Below, piece by piece: positions 1-6,775 of a stretch of DNA of 20,161 nt. How positions within the stretch are numbered: the stretch's first letter is position 1; each line of letters starts with the position of its first letter. Position numbers and translations under genes: made by a program. The stretch is from an uncultured Lachnospiraceae bacterium. GTDB taxonomy: Bacteria; Bacillota; Clostridia; Lachnospirales; Lachnospiraceae. The DNA is taken from the NCBI GenBank assembly GCA_934434905.1, contig CAKSAI010000021.1, forward strand, positions 1-20,161. The letters are read 5' to 3'. Under the pieces are notes generated by a model, which worked only from the letters and a program-made list of their open reading frames with translations, did no database searches and was not told the DNA's origin.

Positions 1-758
1 TCATTGGAGGAATCGTAGGAGCGGGGCTTGTGACGCCGGAATCCGTTCTTGTTGCCGACCGGAATGAGGCGGGACTGGAGCATTTGAAGGAAACGTATGG
101 TGTGCGGACTGTCACAGACAATCGTACAGCAGCCGCAGCGGCAGATATTCTTTTTCTGGCTGTGAAGCCCTTTGTCTATCCGGCGGTTATCCATGAGATC
201 CGCGATCTGGTAAGGCCGGAAACGGTCATTGTATCTATCGCGGCCGGACAGACGATCGCCAAAGTGGAAGAACTATTCGAAAAGCCGATCCGGCTCATGC
301 GCGTGATGCCGAATACACCGGCTCTGGTGGGCGAGGCTATGTCCGCCTTAAGTCCCAATGCGAATATGGAACCGGAAGAGACGCATGAGATCGAGACGAT
401 TTTCAACAGTCTTGGAAAGGCGGAGATTGTACCGGAATCCCTGATGGACGCTGTGGTTGGTGTGTCCGGCTCTTCTCCCGCATATGTATACATGTTCATC
501 GAGGCTATGGCGGACGCGGCGGTGGCCGATGGTATGCCAAGGGCGCAGGCATATAAATTCGCAGCACAGGCAGTGCTGGGATCTGCGAAGATGGTTCTGG
601 AGACGGGCATGCATCCGGGAGCGTTGAAGGATATGGTATGCTCTCCCGGTGGGACAACCATTGAGGCAGTGGCTGTGTTGGAGCAGGAGGGCTTCCGTAA
701 CGCTGTCATAAAGGCACAGCGTGCCTGCACAGAGAAGTCCAGGGACATGGCGAAGTAG
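1..758 (+). CDS. proC: Pyrroline-5-carboxylate reductase, 5' end cut by window
   Basis: Catalyses the NAD(P)H-dependent reduction of 1-pyrroline-5-carboxylate to proline, the last step of proline synthesis, in the cytoplasm. The reading frame is open from base 3, giving about 251 visible residues; the family is about 265-270, so only some 15-20 N-terminal residues, including the start of the Rossmann glycine loop, lie outside the window. Seen in order: the end of the nucleotide fold (IGGIVGAGL, then VLVADRN), FLAVKP, the MRVMPNTPALVGEAMSAL segment, and the family's C-terminal signature region with SGSSPAYVYMFIEAMADA, HPGALKDMVCSPGGTTIEA and a final LEQEGFRNAVI. These match ProC throughout without frame breaks. 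It stops at TAG 756-758. The next gene has its own apparent promoter, so an operon with it is not evident. Confidence 0.96.
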   Translation, partial: IGGIVGAGLVTPESVLVADRNEAGLEHLKETYGVRTVTDNRTAAAAADILFLAVKPFVYPAVIHEIRDLVRPETVIVSIAAGQTIAKVEELFEKPIRLMRVMPNTPALVGEAMSALSPNANMEPEETHEIETIFNSLGKAEIVPESLMDAVVGVSGSSPAYVYMFIEAMADAAVADGMPRAQAYKFAAQAVLGSAKMVLETGMHPGALKDMVCSPGGTTIEAVAVLEQEGFRNAVIKAQRACTEKSRDMAK

Positions 759-782
759 ACAGATAACAGAAAAGGTAGCCAC

Positions 783-825
783 AGAAAGGGAATGTTCAGC
801 ATCCGGGTGCAGGCATTTCCTTTCT
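783..825 (+). terminator. Hairpin after proC, possible weak terminator
   Basis: Arms 783-794 (AGAAAGGGAATG) and 814-825 (CATTTCCTTTCT) pair over 12 positions with one G-T wobble, enclosing a 19-base loop. It begins 25 bases past the proC stop. No uninterrupted T-run follows directly, though T-rich sequence appears at about 838-849, so termination efficiency is uncertain. The strand is assigned from proC. Confidence 0.4.
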
Positions 826-853
826 CAGTTCGCAGAATTTTCACTTTTTCGTC

Positions 854-882
854 ACAGTTATTTAACCGAAGCAAATTATACT
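854..882 (+). promoter_or_regulatory. Possible promoter of the sigma-like/cyclophilin gene
   Basis: A good -10 hexamer TATACT sits at 877-882. At 17 bp spacing the -35 position (854-859, ACAGTT) is poor, so this is either a weak promoter or one that needs an activator. The predicted start near 889 leaves a leader of about 60 bases that carries a small hairpin. Confidence 0.4.
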
Positions 883-894
883 GTAAGCATTAGG

Positions 895-910
895 GATCGG
901 AGACCCGATC
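895..910 (+). other. Hairpin in the 5' leader of the cyclophilin fusion gene
   Basis: GATCGG (895-900) and CCGATC (905-910) pair over 6 bp around a 4-base loop, AGAC. It would lie within a few bases of the predicted 5' end of the transcript and about 25 bases before the ribosome binding site AGAAAGGA at 934-941. A 5'-end hairpin could slow mRNA decay; that role is inferred. Confidence 0.35.
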
Positions 911-950
911 ACAAAAGAAGATCGATAGTAAACAGAAAGGAACGAAACAT

Positions 951-2348
951 ATGTCTACAATTCTGGAAAAAGCGTGCAAAGGGAATTCCGATGCAATAAA
1001 GAGTCTGTATCAAGCGAATAAAAAGGAGATCATGCTCCTGTGTGATTCGCTGCTCTGCGATGATGCCGCTGTCGGAAAGGCGGTAACCTTCGTGTTTAAG
1101 AGCGCCTGGGAGACATTGACTGCCGGAGAACTGAAGTCAGAGGAGGAGCTTCGGCGATTCCTCAGAAGGAAAGCGGTGAATTACTGCAGAGTATGGGTAA
1201 ACAAGCAGGATTCCAAGGCATTCCGTTCTCCTGCAAACAAGAATTTTGCAAATGTCGAGTATCACGCAGAGAAAATGTGCATCGAAGGCGAAAATGTTGA
1301 TGTTGTGCTGAAAAATCTGCCTGTTTTTCATCGGTTTGTGTATGTGCTGCATGCATTCGCCTGGTTCGATGAGGCGCAGATGGCGAAGCTGATGAATGTC
1401 AGTGAGGACCTGATCGGTATGGCACTGGAAGCGGAGAACGTGAACATCAGCCGAATCATGTCCGCCGTCGGCAGTGGGGAGAACAGTTACGGAGTATCCA
1501 GGCTGAAGGAAGACCTGCTTGCAAAAAAGGAGAGCGTAGAGATACCGGAAGCAGTTGCTAAGAGAGTGGATGCAGATATTGAGACGGTATGCCGACCATT
1601 TGTGGAAAAGGCACGAAAGAAAACCATTCGCGTTGCGGTGATCGCAGTAGCAGCATGTCTGATCGTGGCCGTTGCAGGCGTTGCTATCGGTCTCGGAGTC
1701 AGCAATGCTCACAAAAAATCCGATGCTGATACAACAAATTACACAGATGGTTCAAGCGGAGGCAGCACGGCGGATAACGACACCACGGCGGATAATGACA
1801 CCACAGCAGACATCGACAATTCATCGGATGATATTGTAGCTTCCTACTATGCAGATATTGCAATAAAGGATTATGGCACCATCACGGTAGCTCTTAACGC
1901 AGAGGCTGCACCGAAGACAGTGGAGAACTTTGTCTCTCTGGCAAAGAGCGGCTTTTATGACGGATTGACCTTCCACCGTATTATGGAAGGATTTATGATG
2001 CAGGGTGGCGATCCCAAGGGCGATGGTACCGGAGGCAGCGACACCAATATTACCGGAGAATTTAAGGAGAACGGCGTCGAGAACAACCTGTCCCACACGC
2101 GTGGTGCCATCTCTATGGCAAGGTCAAACGATTATAACAGCGCCAGCTCCCAGTTCTTCATCGTACAGAAGGACAGTACGTTTCTGGATGGACAGTATGC
2201 GGCATTCGGTTATGTGACAGAGGGAATGGATGTTGTGGATGCGGTCTGTGAGGCTGCCAAGCCTACGGATGACAACGGAACGATCCCTGCCGATGAGCAA
2301 CCGGTGATTACTTCTATTACAATTCGCGAGGCGGATGCGGCAGAGTAA
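951..2348 (+). CDS. Sigma-factor-like domain fused through a membrane helix to an extracellular cyclophilin PPIase
   Basis: The C-terminal third is a cyclophilin-type peptidyl-prolyl cis-trans isomerase (about residues 298-460): FHRIMEGFMMQGGD with catalytic Arg343, GAISMARS, SSQFFI with Gln401 and Phe403, and FLDGQYAAFGYV. The tryptophan of human CypA is Phe here, as is usual in bacterial forms. A single hydrophobic helix (about 225-250) preceded by KARKK predicts the N-terminus inside and the isomerase outside, joined by a Ser/Gly/Asp/Thr linker (about 252-296). Residues 5-85 resemble sigma-70 region 2 (a..Gd.dAi..LY, vF..aWe.L, FLRRKAVNYCR) and 121-170 resemble region 4 (LPVFHRFVYVLHAF, then MAKLMNVSEDLIGMALE). 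The sigma resemblance is by eye and diverged; DNA binding is unproven. Start ATG 951 has AGAAAGGA at 934-941. The gene is followed by a structured terminator-like element. Confidence 0.85.
   Translation: MSTILEKACKGNSDAIKSLYQANKKEIMLLCDSLLCDDAAVGKAVTFVFKSAWETLTAGELKSEEELRRFLRRKAVNYCRVWVNKQDSKAFRSPANKNFANVEYHAEKMCIEGENVDVVLKNLPVFHRFVYVLHAFAWFDEAQMAKLMNVSEDLIGMALEAENVNISRIMSAVGSGENSYGVSRLKEDLLAKKESVEIPEAVAKRVDADIETVCRPFVEKARKKTIRVAVIAVAACLIVAVAGVAIGLGVSNAHKKSDADTTNYTDGSSGGSTADNDTTADNDTTADIDNSSDDIVASYYADIAIKDYGTITVALNAEAAPKTVENFVSLAKSGFYDGLTFHRIMEGFMMQGGDPKGDGTGGSDTNITGEFKENGVENNLSHTRGAISMARSNDYNSASSQFFIVQKDSTFLDGQYAAFGYVTEGMDVVDAVCEAAKPTDDNGTIPADEQPVITSITIREADAAE
1767..1820 (+). repeat. 18-base tandem repeat in the linker of the cyclophilin fusion
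   Basis: Two near-identical 18-base units (1767-1784 and 1785-1802, one base different) are followed by a diverged third (1803-1820). They encode TADNDT, TADNDT, TADIDN in the acidic, hydrophilic spacer between the membrane helix and the isomerase. Unit number could vary between strains and change the tether length. Confidence 0.8.
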
Positions 2349-2370
2349 GGTAGTTAGGTGTGAAAAATAT

Positions 2371-2460
2371 AGGACGCCGCCCTGGATGGAATATTTCTCA
2401 CGTGGAACCGAACGACGGTCCACTTAGAGAAACATCCATCCAGGGCGGCTGTCTATTTTA
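2371..2460 (+). terminator. Structured 3' element, copy A (plus orientation)
   Basis: Begins 22 bases after the cyclophilin stop. A perfect 14-bp outer stem pairs 2376-2389 with 2436-2449. Inside, TTTCTC (2394-2399) pairs with GAGAAA (2427-2432), then GTGG/CCAC and ACC/GGT pair with one bulged A, closing a 7-base loop GAACGAC (2410-2416). T-rich TATTTT follows at 2454-2459, so it can act as a terminator. The GC-rich stem is longer and more elaborate than an ordinary terminator. A second copy lies in inverted orientation at 2501-2583 with the same loop and internal-loop sequences but different stem sequence. Confidence 0.75.
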
Positions 2461-2500
2461 CACCTAAAATTAACCGTCGTCCCGTGTGCATGAGAAATAA

Positions 2501-2583
2501 AACAGCCGCCTCAGAAGAGATAATTCTCTAAGTGAATTGTCGTTCAATTCACGTGAGAAATATCTCTTCTGGAGCGGCGTCCT
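2501..2583 (-). terminator. Structured 3' element, copy B (minus orientation)
   Basis: On the minus strand, this is the same architecture as copy A and lies 40 bases after the stop of the enoyl-CoA hydratase gene, in its sense orientation. Outer stem: GCCGC/GCGGC plus a 9-bp AGAAGAGAT/ATCTCTTCT helix (plus-strand 2513-2521 with 2562-2570). Middle: TTCTC/GAGAA. Inner: a perfect 7-bp stem (2532-2538 with 2546-2552) around loop GAACGAC (2539-2545 on the plus strand reads GTCGTTC). The minus-strand exit is T-rich (TGTTTTATTT). The stems differ from copy A by paired changes, while the loop and the AC/TTA internal loop are identical. Confidence 0.75.
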
Positions 2584-2623
2584 ATTATATCATTCCTGCC
2601 GGGGCGACTATATCAAAATCACA

Positions 2624-3418
2624 TTAGAAATCTGTCAGATCAGCAGCGCGCCTCTCAAGGAAAGCCGTCATGCCTTCCTGCTTGTCGTGGGTGGAGCAGG
2701 TGATTCCGAACAGGTTCGCTTCCATCTCAACGGCATTCTTGATATCCATGTCATAGCCATTGTTGATAGCGGCCTTCGCTATGGATACAGCGAAGCTTCC
2801 CTTGGAAATGATCTTGGTTGCCATAGCCTTGGCGGTAGTCATCAGCTCTTCCTTAGCCACAACCTTGTTCACCAGACCAATCCGATAAGCCTCTTCCGCA
2901 TTGATGCTGTCGCAGGTGAAGATCAATTCCTTGGCACGACCCATGCCGACCAAGCGGGCCAGTCTCTGGGTTCCTCCGAATCCGGGAATGATGCCAAGTC
3001 CGGTTTCCGGCTGACCGAAGGATGCGTTGTCAGCGGCGATACGGATGTCGCATGCCATGGCAATCTCGCAGCCACCGCCCAGGGCGAAGCCGTTGACGGC
3101 CGCGATGGTAACCTGACGCATATTCATCAGTTTGAAGAAGGGCTGGGAAGCCTTCATGCCGAAGGCACGTGCTTCAGCGGCGGTGAAGTTCACCATCTCG
3201 GAGATGTCGGCACCTGCTACAAAGGACTTGTAGGGATTGTCCTTCTTGTCCGGGCCGCCGGTCAGGATCACGACCTTCACATCGTCCCGTGCTTCAATCT
3301 CGGTCAAAACGGTGTTCAGTTCATCTAAGGTCTCGCTGTTCAGCGCGTTCAGTGCACCGGGTCTTGTAATGGTAAGGACAGCGATCTCGTTTTCAACTTC
3401 CAGACGTAAATTGTTCAT
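2624..3418 (-). CDS. crt: Short-chain enoyl-CoA hydratase / crotonase
   Basis: Hydrates crotonyl-CoA and similar short enoyl-CoAs to the 3-hydroxyacyl-CoA, a cytoplasmic step of butyrate formation in clostridia. The 264 residues match the family length. Seen: ALNALNSETLDEL near the N-terminus, the oxyanion-hole segment SFVAGADISEM (65-75), VNGFALGGGCEIAMACDIRIA with catalytic Glu118, and FGQPETGLGIIPGFGGTQRL with catalytic Glu138. Wording is very close to clostridial Crt, apart from a few extra residues around 55-63 (GPDKKDNPY). Start ATG has an AGGAGGA ribosome site at normal spacing and a near-consensus promoter of its own. Other butyrate genes (bcd, etf, hbd, thl) are not adjacent, so this is a stand-alone copy. 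Fatty-acid or other enoyl-CoA use cannot be excluded. Confidence 0.92.
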   Translation of the reverse strand: MNNLRLEVENEIAVLTITRPGALNALNSETLDELNTVLTEIEARDDVKVVILTGGPDKKDNPYKSFVAGADISEMVNFTAAEARAFGMKASQPFFKLMNMRQVTIAAVNGFALGGGCEIAMACDIRIAADNASFGQPETGLGIIPGFGGTQRLARLVGMGRAKELIFTCDSINAEEAYRIGLVNKVVAKEELMTTAKAMATKIISKGSFAVSIAKAAINNGYDMDIKNAVEMEANLFGITCSTHDKQEGMTAFLERRAADLTDF

Positions 3419-3460
3419 GAGTATCCTCCTGATTATGTATGGATTTATAATACTGTAACC

Positions 3461-3489
3461 ATCATATAACTTTGTTAAAAAATTGTCAA
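3461..3489 (-). promoter_or_regulatory. Promoter of crt
   Basis: On the minus strand, TTGACA (plus-strand 3484-3489) is followed after exactly 17 bp by TATGAT (3461-3466). Transcription should begin near 3453, about 35 bases before the start codon, with AGGAGGA between. It lies in the 111-base gap after the AraC-family gene, so crt need not depend on that gene's transcript. Confidence 0.8.
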
Positions 3490-3529
3490 TAGAAAAATGA
3501 ATCTCGGTATTGCGTCATAGTAACAAAAC

Positions 3530-4399
3530 TTAATCTCGGTACTGCGTCGGTGTCACACCGAACTTCCGCCGGAACAGTCGGTTGAAATAGGACAGGTTCT
3601 CAAAGCCGCACTCTGCCGCCACAGCGGACACCGCATCCTGGGAGGCTGTCAACATCCGTGCTGCCATAGTCAGTCGGTAATCATTGAGATAACAGGTAAA
3701 GGACGTGTCCATGTGCTGTTTGAAGAACTTCATGAAGTGGGAGCAGGAAAAACCGCAGAGGTCTGCCATATCCCGGATGGAAAGCTTCTCCTGGTAATGA
3801 GTTTCCACGTGCTTGACGATCAGCTTCATACTGTCCAGGGAGCGGGAACTGCGGCGTGTGGGTGTTGTACTCGGAAAATGCTGGAACAACAGATAAAACA
3901 ATTCAAATAGCTGCCCCTTGACGCCTAGAGCGCGTGCAGCTTCCTTGCAGCCACTTAAATCATCCAGTCTGTTAAGACACCGATTTATCTCTGGATAAAT
4001 GGACAATTCCGGGGGAAGATAAACAGGCAGGGTAATCCGGCTGTGCAGAAGCGGTGCAAAAAATTGCCGATTGCACAGATCCTCACCGGAACCGGTAAGA
4101 AGTCCCAACTGAAAAATGATATTTTCGTATTCCATGCAGGCACCCTCCGCCTGCTCAATGGAGTGAAGCTGTCCGGGGTACACGAATACGATGTCCCCGG
4201 CCTTCACGGCATAAGGAACCAGATCCACCAGCACCTGTCCGGCCCCCTTTTTAACATATATGATCTCCATATCATTGTGCCAATGGGTGGGAACAGCCGG
4301 AAAATCCAAAGGGATGCTGCAGGGGTAAATATTAAAAGGAAACTCCGGGTCTCCGTGAGCCTTGGTTTCCTGTGTATTCTCATATTCCAATATGTTCAT
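3530..4399 (-). CDS. AraC-family transcriptional regulator with cupin sensor domain
   Basis: A DNA-binding regulator, 289 residues, typical of the one-component AraC group that binds a small sugar-like ligand. The N-terminal cupin (about 20-95) carries HWHNDMEIIYVKKGAGQ and a later GDIVFVYPGQLHS, the usual histidine-bearing beta-barrel strands. The C-terminal double helix-turn-helix spans about 188-289 (LSIRDMADLCGFSCSHFMKFFKQHM, then AVAAECGFENLSYFNRLFRRKFGVTPTQYR), which is intact. Start ATG is preceded by a short GAGG site and a recognisable promoter. It is divergent from glgP with a 123-base shared control region, so glgP is the first candidate target, but the ligand and target are not shown by sequence. 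crt lies downstream on the same strand with its own promoter. Confidence 0.92.
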   Translation of the reverse strand: MNILEYENTQETKAHGDPEFPFNIYPCSIPLDFPAVPTHWHNDMEIIYVKKGAGQVLVDLVPYAVKAGDIVFVYPGQLHSIEQAEGACMEYENIIFQLGLLTGSGEDLCNRQFFAPLLHSRITLPVYLPPELSIYPEINRCLNRLDDLSGCKEAARALGVKGQLFELFYLLFQHFPSTTPTRRSSRSLDSMKLIVKHVETHYQEKLSIRDMADLCGFSCSHFMKFFKQHMDTSFTCYLNDYRLTMAARMLTASQDAVSAVAAECGFENLSYFNRLFRRKFGVTPTQYRD

Positions 4400-4434
4400 G
4401 ACTTTGCCTCGTGGTCGTATCTGCTTTTGATAGT

Positions 4435-4464
4435 ATTGTACTATAAATTCCCATAATAATGCAA
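4435..4464 (-). promoter_or_regulatory. Promoter of the AraC-family regulator
   Basis: Minus strand TTGCAT (plus 4459-4464), 18-bp spacer, TACAAT (plus 4435-4440). The start would fall near 4428, about 30 bases before the start codon. Its -35 lies only about 20 bases from the glgP -10 box, so a regulator bound here could affect both genes. Confidence 0.6.
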
Positions 4465-4485
4465 GATAAGTTTCCGGAAAAAGTG

Positions 4486-4514
4486 TATACTAGTAGCATA
4501 TCATGAATTGGAGG
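4486..4514 (+). promoter_or_regulatory. glgP -10 box and start-deciding ribosome site
   Basis: TATACT at 4486-4491 fits a -10 box, but no good -35 lies 16-18 bp upstream, which suggests help from an activator. GGAGG at 4510-4514 is 8 bases before ATG 4523. The in-frame TTG at 4508 overlaps this ribosome site and so is not a credible start. Confidence 0.55.
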
Positions 4515-4522
4515 ATACCATA

Positions 4523-6775
4523 ATGGAGATCAGAGCAAAACTGGAACGCATCTGCTGCAACAACATAGCGGCCTGTACCGATCATCAATTGTATGTGGGG
4601 CTTCTGACCCTTGTAAAAGACATGGCAAAGGAGAGGGAGGTCACACAGGGGAAGAAGAAGGTTTATTACATTTCGGCGGAATTCCTGATCGGGAAGCTTC
4701 TGTCCAATAACCTGATCAACCTTGGAATATATGACGAGGTGAAGCAGGTGCTCGCCCAATACGGCAAGGATCTTGCCCGGATTGAGGAGCTGGAGCCGGA
4801 ACCCTCTCTGGGAAACGGCGGGCTGGGAAGGTTGGCCGCCTGCTTTTTGGATTCGATGGCGACCCTGGGACTTTCCGGGGACGGCATTGGCCTCAACTAT
4901 CATTTCGGCTTATTTTTACAGACCTTCGAGAACCATATGCAGCGGGAAAATAAGAATCCCTGGCTGGAGAAGGAGAACTGGCTGACCAGGACGGATGTGA
5001 CGTATCCTGTCCGGTTTGGCGGCTTTACCGTGCAGTCGCGGATGTACGACCTGTATGTGACAGGCTATCAGAACAGGACCAACCGGCTGCACCTGTTCGA
5101 TATTGAATCTGTGGATGAAGGAATTGTGGGGGACGGAATTCAGTTTGACAAGGAGGATATCCGCAAGAATCTGACTCTGTTCCTCTACCCGGATGACAGT
5201 GACGATGCAGGAAGGAAGCTGCGTGTCTATCAACAATACTTCATGGTCAGCAATGCGGCACAGTTGATCCTTGACGAGTGCGAAGCCAGGGGATGCAGCC
5301 TCACGGATCTCTTCGATTACGCGGCTATCCAGATCAACGATACCCATCCAAGCCTGGTGATCCCGGAGCTGGTGCGCCTGCTGATGGAACGGGGGCTTCC
5401 CATGCGTAAGGCGATTGAAGTTGTAACGAAAACCTGCGCTTACACGAACCACACCATTCTGGCGGAGGCACTGGAGAAGTGGCCCATGGACTATCTCTAT
5501 CAGGTGGTACCACAGCTTATGCCTATTATCCGGGAACTGGATACTATGGTGAAGGAGCGGTACGATGATCCTTCTGTGGCCATTATCGATGAGAAGAAGC
5601 TGGTACACATGGCGCACATGGATATTCATTACGGCCACAGTGTCAACGGCGTGGCATACCTGCATACGGAGATACTGAAAAATAATGAGCTGAAGCAATT
5701 TTATGAGATATATCCGGAGAAATTCAACAACAAGACCAACGGCATCACCTTCCGCCGCTGGCTCATGCACTGCAACCATGACCTCAGCGGATATCTGGAC
5801 AGCCTGATCGGAACCGACTGGCACAAGGATTCCACCCAGCTGGAACAACTATTGAATTATGCAAATGCAGAAAATGTACTGCAACGCCTTCTGGATATCA
5901 AGCAGGAGAACAAGCGTGCATTGGCGGCTTATCTGAAGGCTACCCAGGGGGTTACGGTGAATGCGGATTCTATTTTCGATATTCAGAGTAAGCGTCTGCA
6001 CGAATATAAGCGCCAGCAGTTGAACGCCTTGTATATCATCCATAAATACCTGGAGATCAAGAGTGGCAAGCTGCCTGCGACGCCCATTACCGTTATCTTC
6101 GGAGCCAAGGCCGCGCCGGCCTACGTGATCGCCAAGGACATCATCCATCTGATTTTGTGTCTGGCGGATATCATTGACAATGACCCGGCGGTGAGTCCAT
6201 ACCTCAAGGTGGTTATGGTGGAGAATTACAATGTGACCAAGGCGGAGAAGCTGATTCCGGCCTGCGATATCTCCGAACAGATATCATTGGCCTCCAAGGA
6301 AGCCAGCGGAACCGGGAATATGAAGTTTATGTTGAATGGAGCGGTGACTCTGGGAACCATGGACGGTGCCAATGTGGAGATCGCAGAGCTGGTTGGCCCG
6401 GAGAATATCTATATCTTCGGCGCGTCCTCGGATGAGGTGATCCGGCATTATGAGAAGGCGGATTATGTTTCTATGGACTACTACAAGAAGGATCCGTTGA
6501 TTCGGGAAGCAGTGGACTTTATCGTCAGTGAGCCCATGCAAAAGATCGGAAATAAAGAAAGCCTGGAGCGTCTCTACAAGGAGCTTCTGAATAAGGACTG
6601 GTTTATGACGCTTTTAGATTTCGAGTCTTATCTGGAAACGAAGGAGCGAGCCCTTGCAGATTATGAGGACCGCATGGCCTGGGCGAAGAAGATGCTGGTG
6701 AACACAGCGAAAGCAGGCTACTTCTCCTCCGACCGGACCATAGCGGAATATAACCGGGATATCTGGAAGCTTTAG
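4523..6775 (+). CDS. glgP: Glycogen/starch phosphorylase
   Basis: Removes glucose from the non-reducing ends of alpha-1,4-glucans as glucose-1-phosphate, using pyridoxal phosphate in the cytoplasm. From ATG 4523 it is 750 residues, at the short end of the family (about 750-850), as in many clostridia. Family landmarks are in order: YYISAEFLIGKLL, EPSLGNGGLGRLAACFLDS, INDTHPSLVIPEL, KTNGITFRRWL, SKRLHEYKRQQLN, and EASGTGNMKFMLNGAVTLGTMDGANVEI, in which Lys601 is the expected PLP-binding lysine. No frameshift is seen. The start is set by GGAGG at 4510-4514. It stands alone, without other glycogen genes, and its stop codon overlaps the stop of the convergent membrane-protein gene, leaving no room for a separate terminator. 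Maltodextrin phosphorylase activity is an alternative specificity. Confidence 0.97.
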   Translation: MEIRAKLERICCNNIAACTDHQLYVGLLTLVKDMAKEREVTQGKKKVYYISAEFLIGKLLSNNLINLGIYDEVKQVLAQYGKDLARIEELEPEPSLGNGGLGRLAACFLDSMATLGLSGDGIGLNYHFGLFLQTFENHMQRENKNPWLEKENWLTRTDVTYPVRFGGFTVQSRMYDLYVTGYQNRTNRLHLFDIESVDEGIVGDGIQFDKEDIRKNLTLFLYPDDSDDAGRKLRVYQQYFMVSNAAQLILDECEARGCSLTDLFDYAAIQINDTHPSLVIPELVRLLMERGLPMRKAIEVVTKTCAYTNHTILAEALEKWPMDYLYQVVPQLMPIIRELDTMVKERYDDPSVAIIDEKKLVHMAHMDIHYGHSVNGVAYLHTEILKNNELKQFYEIYPEKFNNKTNGITFRRWLMHCNHDLSGYLDSLIGTDWHKDSTQLEQLLNYANAENVLQRLLDIKQENKRALAAYLKATQGVTVNADSIFDIQSKRLHEYKRQQLNALYIIHKYLEIKSGKLPATPITVIFGAKAAPAYVIAKDIIHLILCLADIIDNDPAVSPYLKVVMVENYNVTKAEKLIPACDISEQISLASKEASGTGNMKFMLNGAVTLGTMDGANVEIAELVGPENIYIFGASSDEVIRHYEKADYVSMDYYKKDPLIREAVDFIVSEPMQKIGNKESLERLYKELLNKDWFMTLLDFESYLETKERALADYEDRMAWAKKMLVNTAKAGYFSSDRTIAEYNRDIWKL

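Noticed and set aside
721..999. Open frame of 92 codons bridging proC and the cyclophilin fusion
   Set aside because: It overlaps the ends of two real genes, has no ribosome site, and crosses the hairpin and promoter region.
2537..3328. Open frame of 263 codons on the plus strand opposite the enoyl-CoA hydratase
   Set aside because: It is antisense to a clearly conserved enzyme, begins inside structured element B, and its translation shows no recognisable family.
4508..4525. TTG 4508 as the glgP start
   Set aside because: The TTG overlaps the GGAGG ribosome site that serves ATG 4523, and family proteins do not need the extra five residues.
4916..5848. Open frame of 310 codons on the minus strand inside glgP
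   Set aside because: It lies fully opposite conserved glgP sequence and reads as a histidine/glutamine-rich shadow without a plausible family.
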